Assembly: GCA_020465985.1 (NCBI GenBank)
Contig: JAANYP010004457.1
Coordinates: 1-64,000 of the forward strand
Direction: 5' to 3'
DNA length: 64,000 nt
DNA from: Centrapalus pauciflorus
Taxonomy: Eukaryota; Streptophyta; Magnoliopsida; Asterales; Asteraceae
Made by a program: the position numbers and the translations under genes
Shown here: in pieces, positions 58,230 through 64,000 of the stretch
How positions within the stretch are numbered: position 1 is the stretch's first letter
Layout of the letters: the number at the start of each line of letters is the position of its first letter
The notes under the pieces: model-generated
Seen by the model: the letters and a program-made list of their open reading frames with translations, nothing else
The model's database searches: none
Told to the model about the DNA's origin: nothing

Positions 58230-61227
58230 TTAAGTACTAGGTTTATTTAAACTACTACCAGCATACAGGCCTTGTTCAACACATACCTTAACTACATTCT
58301 GATACTTCCTAGCCTCAAACTCCATATGTGCATCACTCGAGATTTTATGAGTATGAAGCACTTGAAGGTGTTCTCTGGAAAGATTGACTAAGTGCAGCAG
58401 ATCGTACACTCTAAGAATCACTTTTTCTTCTAAGTCTTCCATCACCACTTCACCTGTTTCACTCTCAACGTACCACCAGTTAAGATTACTCAAGACGTTC
58501 TCTGGCATTGGCTTTAGCGGGACTTTCTTCAAACATCTAACTGGTTTATATTGTATTCTCATCCAAGGTCTACCAGTCAGGGATCAATTCTAGTATTGTC
58601 CATCACTCTTTTGCCAACTCTCGGATTGAGCCTTTCAAATTTTCTCGACCTCCTTTCCTTTCTGATGATCTTTGCTATGATTTCAGCATAAGGGTCGTCT
58701 CCGATATTTACAAGCTCCTTCCACGCCAACGCCTTTATCTCAACCTTTGGTAAGGAGTTGAAATCTTTCAATCTTCTCCTAAGATACTGGAGACCATCCT
58801 TTCGCTTAATAATGAATAGTTGCAGTTCTCTATCAAAGAACCAGCTTATAATATTTCCTGATAGTTCTCCAGCACTCGACACACGCATCTTTTCCTTCAA
58901 GACTAACTTCTTCTTCTCTGCCCTAAACCACAACTTTCTATTTTCTTCATTTGTAAGCTCTCTGGCAGGCTCTTCAGATTGTGATTCAGCATTTAACGCA
59001 GCTTTAACCGCTTCGATGTCAATCACATTGTGTTCACTTGGCAGATATGTATCGGTAATGGGATTTTCTTGAATAATAATTGTGTTCAGATTGTGATTTA
59101 TCTTGTTCATCACCTAATACTTCATCATCTGGTTGCCATTCTGGAACATCTTCAGGAATAAACTCTCCTTCCTCCAACTCATCACTCTCATCTTCAAAAT
59201 CAAACTCTAAGGTCTCTTCCTCAATATTCATTAAAGCCTCAATTATTTCATTCATGTCGCTTTCTGTGATCTTTGAGGAACTGGCTTCTCCTCCTTCAGC
59301 ACCACTTTGACTAGGCTCCCCCTGAACCTCAGCATATAGAGCAGCAGAAAAATCTATTGGCTCATTCTCTTCAGGTGCATTGGGATCATTGCCATCGTCA
59401 TCACCTTCCCTTCGCTGCTCCTCTTCATCTCTACCACTTGTCTCCCCCTGAGCTTTTAGATTTTTCAATAGCTGCTCAATTAGGGACCTCATTGTTCTGA
59501 TTTCTGCAGCTTGATCTGCAACAGAAGTTTTAAGCTCCAGATTCTCTTCCTCAATCTTTCCAACATATTTCTTCAACTCAACATTATCTTTGTCAACATT
59601 TGCGTTATGCGCCTGTATTTCCCCGATAGCTTTAGTTAACTGAAAGATTTGGACTTGCTGGAACTCAACCTTGCTCCTGAGCTCAGAAAACCTTTGATTA
59701 TCTGTGAAGGTTGATGAAGTTGATGGAATTGATTGAATGAGAGTTGGGATGATTGGTGAGGGAATGGATGTTTGAACAGGTGTGGATTTTGGTTCTGATG
59801 GGTGAACAGTAGGCATTTCTGGCTCAGAAGCAGAGGCTGATGAAGCTCCCTGCATAAATCGGTGCCTTTTAGCCCTATGCCTGGGTACCAAAGGAGTCAT
59901 TTCTTCTTCCTCAAAATCTGAGTCATCTGACTCCCTCGAAGCTCTTCTTCTTCTAGCTTCTTCATCAATGACCACTAACCTCGATCCATATGTGCCTATG
60001 TGAATAGACGGATCTTCTGGCACTGTGGTTGGTGCCTCAACCTCTATTTCTTCTTCTTCCGACTCAGAATCTGAAGTTGACTCGGCTTCAACTGCTGCCT
60101 CAGGTTCATATTCATCTATCTGCGTAAAAATGTTAACTTCCCCAGTTGGAGGCTCCAATATATTTCCAACAAGCTCAATAGTAATTTCCTCATAGGCATT
60201 GGGTCCAGATGCCCAAATTTCTTCTAAAGTTTCGACCCTCGGATCAGAGACTGTTGCTGCACTTGATGGGCCAGCCTCTTCCAGCTCTTGCACATGGCTT
60301 GTTGAAGGCCTAGCTGCCTGAGTTTGTCTCGCTGATGGTCGTTGCCTCCTCCTTTGTTGCTGAGGCCTTGGCTGTTGCGGTTGCTGTTGTTGTTGCGGCT
60401 ACTGTGGAAATTGAATTTCTCCTGCCCAATTGGCACCTTCACCGACTTGGAAATCTGGATCGACCACCGCACCAAACAGTGGTGGCTCCACTGGCCTAGC
60501 CAGAGCACCTCTATGTGCTTGGCAGCCTACAAAAGTTCTTTTGTCAATGACAACAACGCTTTGAATATCGTTAAGCTGTGGCAAGTTCGGCAGGAAGTGT
60601 CTTATCAGCATCATTACAAATCTCGGATATAACAAAAATCTCTCTCGTGCCGGAGCCGTTATTTGATGAACGAACTCTGCAAAGAACATCTCTGAAAAGC
60701 TGAATCTCTGATTGTAGACCAGCGCTATCATCCCTGACTGAATCTTCGAAACGATATAATCGAATCCTGCTTTCTTGGCAGCAAAACACATCATAAAGAC
60801 GTGTGGTAGATATCGCCATTGCCCTATCAGCCCACTCTTCATGTATGAGGACTTAGTCACATCCAAACTATATCCCATTATGATAAAAGCTGCTTGCCTG
60901 ATTGCTAACGGAAAGTCAATCGGCCCATTCTCTTGCTCTGGAGAGCCTAGCTGCAACACTCTGCGCAATACGTCAGCTGAAAACACTAGAGGGTGTCCAG
61001 CAATCCTTGTCCTTAGTACTGTTGGAATAACCGTACAGTCGACTTGTAAATGTTCCCAAAATTCTCTAACATATGGGATTACGATCTGAATGTTATGCGA
61101 CAGAGCATACGAAATCCTTGAACCGACCAAAAAAATCCACCATTTGGCGGTATGCTTGAGCCTCAGGTATCTCATGGTCCGGACAAATGACCATATTATG
61201 CTTTGGAACAAAAACTCTATCTGCCAT
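58230..61227 (-). pseudogene. SIRE-D aORF
   Basis: ATG at 61227 (MADRVFVPKHNMV). The N-terminal domain has ISYALSHNIQIVIPYVREFW, FDYIVSKIQSGMIALVYN and ERFLLYPRFVMMLI, the same pattern as SIRE-A. Then a Gln-rich stretch, an acidic Ser/Glu-rich middle, a coiled coil (about 59690-59460, RSKVEFQQVQIFQLTKAIG) and a basic C-terminal domain (KRKDGLQYLRRRLKDFN, KIIRKERRSRKFERLNP). Lesions: frameshift near 61125 at a T run, TAG at 60399 in place of Gln, frameshift near 59060-59110, frameshift near 58570. About 990 codons in all. Function unknown; no signal peptide or membrane segment. Confidence 0.85.
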
Positions 61228-62050
61228 ATCTGCACAATAAAGCATTTAAAATATTAGAGTTATCCATATAAACATAAACTTGTTTAAATTCAAATTTGTT
61301 TTATTTTGGACTTGTGTAAGTACAAAATCCAGCACATATGAATTTCTACAAGTTTGATTTAAATTTTAAGCAAATACTTCGAATATAATGGCAAATTCGA
61401 ATGACAAATTTGAAACAACCCTAATTTCGAATTTATTGGCTTCTTCGAGTTTAATGACAAACTCGAAACCACGATCAAATTCGAAACTATGATCAAATTC
61501 GAAGATGTCGGTTTGTGTGACAACAAAAATCCAAGATTTCAACCATTTTAGACTTAGAAAATTACATCCATTAGTCCTAATAGGTTCTAATCAAAGATAT
61601 TTGTAACCAATTTGATGTTTCACCGGTTTAAACTTTGTTGTTTTGAAATACAAACTTCACACCATTAAAACCTCAAAATCGGTTGATTTTGGCTCAAATT
61701 GAGTCTAAAACATCCTAAATCTTGTACAGTGATGTTGATTATACCTAGATTTGTTAGGAGTCTCGAACACAAATGGACAAAAACTCGACAAATAGTGAAA
61801 GACTCGAAGTCGGTAAAGTCGAAAGCTCTCTGAATAAACTCGAAGACTCAAATTCGAAGGTAGGTGATTAATGACTTGTCACTGTTGACCTATTTATACT
61901 AACCACCTTCGAGTTTGTTACTTACTTCGACTTTACTGCCAAACTCGAAGTACCTGCTAAATTCGAATATATATTCGATCTTAGCTTAAACTCGAATTGA
62001 CCTTGTAAATTCTGAAAATTTTGAAAATGTTTGAATTAAATTCAACTTTT
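61228..62050 (-). promoter_or_regulatory. Promoter-like pol-aORF spacer of SIRE-D
   Basis: TTCGAA, TTCGAG and CTCGAA motifs cluster at 61375-61510 and 61770-61995, the same family of motifs as in the SIRE-D LTR. A TATA box, TATAAATA on the minus strand (61891-61898), follows some of them about 660 bases above the aORF ATG. The rest looks like an AT-rich leader. This copies the order seen in the LTR, so a separate aORF promoter is inferred. Confidence 0.55.
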
Positions 62051-63387
62051 TCAACTTTTTCGTGTAACGGAATGAACTATGCCAAATCTTTTACCCTAAG
62101 CACATGATTTTCACGCAGTGTTTATTTTATTCAACTAGGAATGCACCCTAAGTAATTTTGACCTTTTTCCTAAGTAAAATTAAAAATAAATAAAAAAAAA
62201 TGAAGTAAAAAGTAAAAATTAAAAGATAAAATAGAATAAAATAAATTAGAGTTAAAATTGTGAACAAAAATTAAACTTTAGACTAATCTACATTATTTTA
62301 AAATTTACAACCTATACTAAACACTTAACAAAATATTTTTGACGAGTATAGTCAAAGAAAGATTCAATCAGATAGCGGTGTCAAATACGCGCTTTCAGTA
62401 TTCAAACTTTCACACTTAGGAATTTTTGATTCCTTTGATTGTTTGTCGTGACATACATTTCTAGCCGATTGTTGGTATTATTTTCCCTTTAAACATGTTA
62501 CACTTCGGAATAACCCTTGGCCTTTTTATTTATCAAGAAATTATTTGGTGTGACTCATACTTAGACATACTTTTATGCTCAAGGCATACACACAATGATT
62601 ATAACTTTTTGGTATTGCAGACTTTCTTTAAAAGGCAAACATCGGACACAGGTCTGTATTTACATACAACAAAGTGTCTTAGTTTGTCTTAAGGTTTATT
62701 TGTTAAAGCTACTAAGACAGCGGTGACAGGTCTGTACCGACGTACAACAAAGCGACTTATCTTGCTAACTCGAGTCAAACCAGAGGCAACAGGTCTGTAC
62801 TTACGTACAACAGAGTTACTTGTTTTGACTCTTAACTCAGTATGATGATTTTTCATTTCTTTCCATTTCTTTAAGATGTATCTGGTGTTGCTATACATCC
62901 CCAGAAAGTTTGCATACCTCATTTAGAATCAAAGTCTGTATGTCTCTAACATAAAAATTAAGACCACTTGGTCATACATCTAAGTTAGTGACACATTTGA
63001 CTTTTTCTTGAATATTTTATTAGCCTTGAGACTTCCTATATGTATTATGCCTACCAACATATCAAACTTGATAATGTATAACACTTAGAAGTTTAGGTGC
63101 ATTATGTGTGAAAGCTAAAACACTTAGAGCTTGTATCAACTGTGCTAATATACGTCACTTTGAACCTATGCATCTAAGACTTTAACTCTTTTTCTGATAT
63201 TCTCCTTTTTTTTGAATTTTTTTATGGTTTTCTCTCTTTTTTCTTTTGTTTTTCATAAGTAAAAGTAAGAAAATATAATATCCTACTAACTTACTATAAA
63301 AAGGAACTATCCTAAGTTACCACACTTACTATAAAAAGAAAGAAAGATTACTGCTATAAAAGGAAATAAAACTCTACAAAGGTCAAT
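62051..63387 (-). other. Remaining pol-aORF spacer of SIRE-D
   Basis: Non-coding. Besides the triple repeat at 62648-62815 there is an A-rich stretch near 62160-62240 and a T-rich stretch at 63180-63250. Confidence 0.6.
62648..62815. repeat. Triple repeat with palindromic core
   Basis: ACAGGTCTGTA followed by a TACGTACAAC-type sequence occurs three times: 62648-62674, 62726-62752 and 62789-62815. Starts are 78 and 63 bases apart. The stretches between copies are also partly similar (CTTGTTTTGACTC-like), so the repeat unit is longer than 27 bases. Confidence 0.75.
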
Positions 63388-64000
63388 TTACTCTGGATTA
63401 CGCATTCCAGTTAGTTGAATCAAATACTCAAAACGTGACTTATCAAAAGCTTTGGTAAATAAATCAGCATTATTATCATCTGTTGCCACTTTTACCAGCT
63501 TGATTAAGTTCTTTTCAGCACAATCACGTATAAAATGATGTCTTATGTCTATGTGCTTGGTTTTATTATGTTTAATTGGATTATTAGTCATAGCAATTGT
63601 TGGCTGGTTATCTATCCTAATAGGAGTATGAGTATAAGTCAAACCGTAATCCCGCAATTGTTGTTGTATCCACAGAACCTGTGAACAACAACTACCAACA
63701 GCAACATATTCGGCCTCGCACGTTGACACGGCTACTGAAGTCTGTTTCTTGCATTGCTAGGAAACGAGTCTCCCTCCTAGGAACTGACAACCTCCAGTTG
63801 TTGACTTGCGCGTTAAGCTGCATCCTCCGTAGTCTGAGTCCGTGAACGCCTCCAATTCCAGATCGCCCTCCGCGTGATACCAAAGTCCCAGCTTCGGTTT
63901 CGACTTGAGGTATCATAGAATCCGCTTCACAGCTTTCATGTGCATCTCTTTCGGATTAGCTTGAAACCTTGCACAAATACAAACAGCAAACATAATATCA
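63388..64000 (-). pseudogene. pol: SIRE-D RT end and RNase H
   Basis: From the window edge: the end of RT (DIMFAVCICARFQ), then RNase H with LGLWYHAEGDLEL, FTDSDYGGC, TRKSTTGGCQFLG, STCEAEYVAVGSCCSQ, WIQQQLRDYG, IDNQPTIAMTNNPI and KTKHIDIRHHFIRD, ending at 63388. Two in-frame stops: TGA near 63913 where Arg is expected, and TAG near 63759 where Trp is expected. Aligns throughout with the SIRE-A RNase H. Confidence 0.9.

Larger units (their letters stand above)
57597..64000 (-). mobile_element. SIRE-type copia element SIRE-D, 3' half
   Basis: Minus-strand: end of pol (64000-63388), a 2.16-kb spacer with promoter-like content, aORF (61227-58230), polypurine tract (58189-58199) and 3' LTR (about 57597-58188). 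The remainder lies beyond the right edge. It belongs to a different SIRE family from SIRE-A by LTR sequence. Confidence 0.88.

Overview
The window is plant nuclear DNA made almost entirely of nested transposable elements. I found no host protein-coding gene, tRNA, rRNA or CRISPR array that I can support. The mix of elements (SIRE-type Ty1/copia with a long extra ORF after pol, Ty3/gypsy elements with 2-3.5 kb LTRs, Athila, MULE, hAT, Helitron, Tourist-like MITE) fits a eudicot. The SIRE extra-ORF style and a repeated GACTCGACGAGTC motif remind me of Asteraceae, perhaps the lettuce/chicory group, but that is recognition rather than proof.

Layout from left to right. 1-7312: 5' half of a minus-strand gypsy element (Gy1) with an intron-like 90-nt segment in RT; its LTR carries a TTCGGTA motif array and a nested two-unit Helitron (5986-7254). 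7460-9329: solo gypsy LTR with target duplication AATCA. 11350-11684: one end of a MULE, cut by SIRE-A. 11685-22392: SIRE-A (minus strand: LTR, gag, PR-INT-RT-RH, spacer, aORF, LTR). 22393-25314: SIRE-B, a partial copy sharing an LTR with SIRE-A and keeping only the aORF. 25315-32112: gypsy element Gy2, with a degraded interior between similar LTRs. 32113-34222: plus-strand 3' end of a third SIRE (SIRE-C). 34223-44493: AT-rich DNA with a 0.9-kb hAT deletion derivative, a Tourist-like MITE, a MITE inside a TA microsatellite, a small hAT MITE and a 1.9-kb long-TIR MULE. 44494-57590: minus-strand Athila element lacking integrase; solo LTR4 (45948-51807) is nested in it and solo LTR3 (47035-49336) in LTR4. 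57597-64000: 3' half of a fourth SIRE (SIRE-D), which cuts the Athila 5' LTR.

How the parts relate. Every coding region is a retroelement polyprotein or aORF, and all are broken by stops or frameshifts. The recurrent theme is regulatory: most LTR families carry their own cluster of short motifs, many palindromic and CG-containing, in U3. In two SIRE families a matching motif cluster with TATA-like sequence recurs between pol and the aORF, as if the aORF had its own promoter. Insertion order can be read from target duplications: Athila, then LTR4, then LTR3; and SIRE-C before Gy2.
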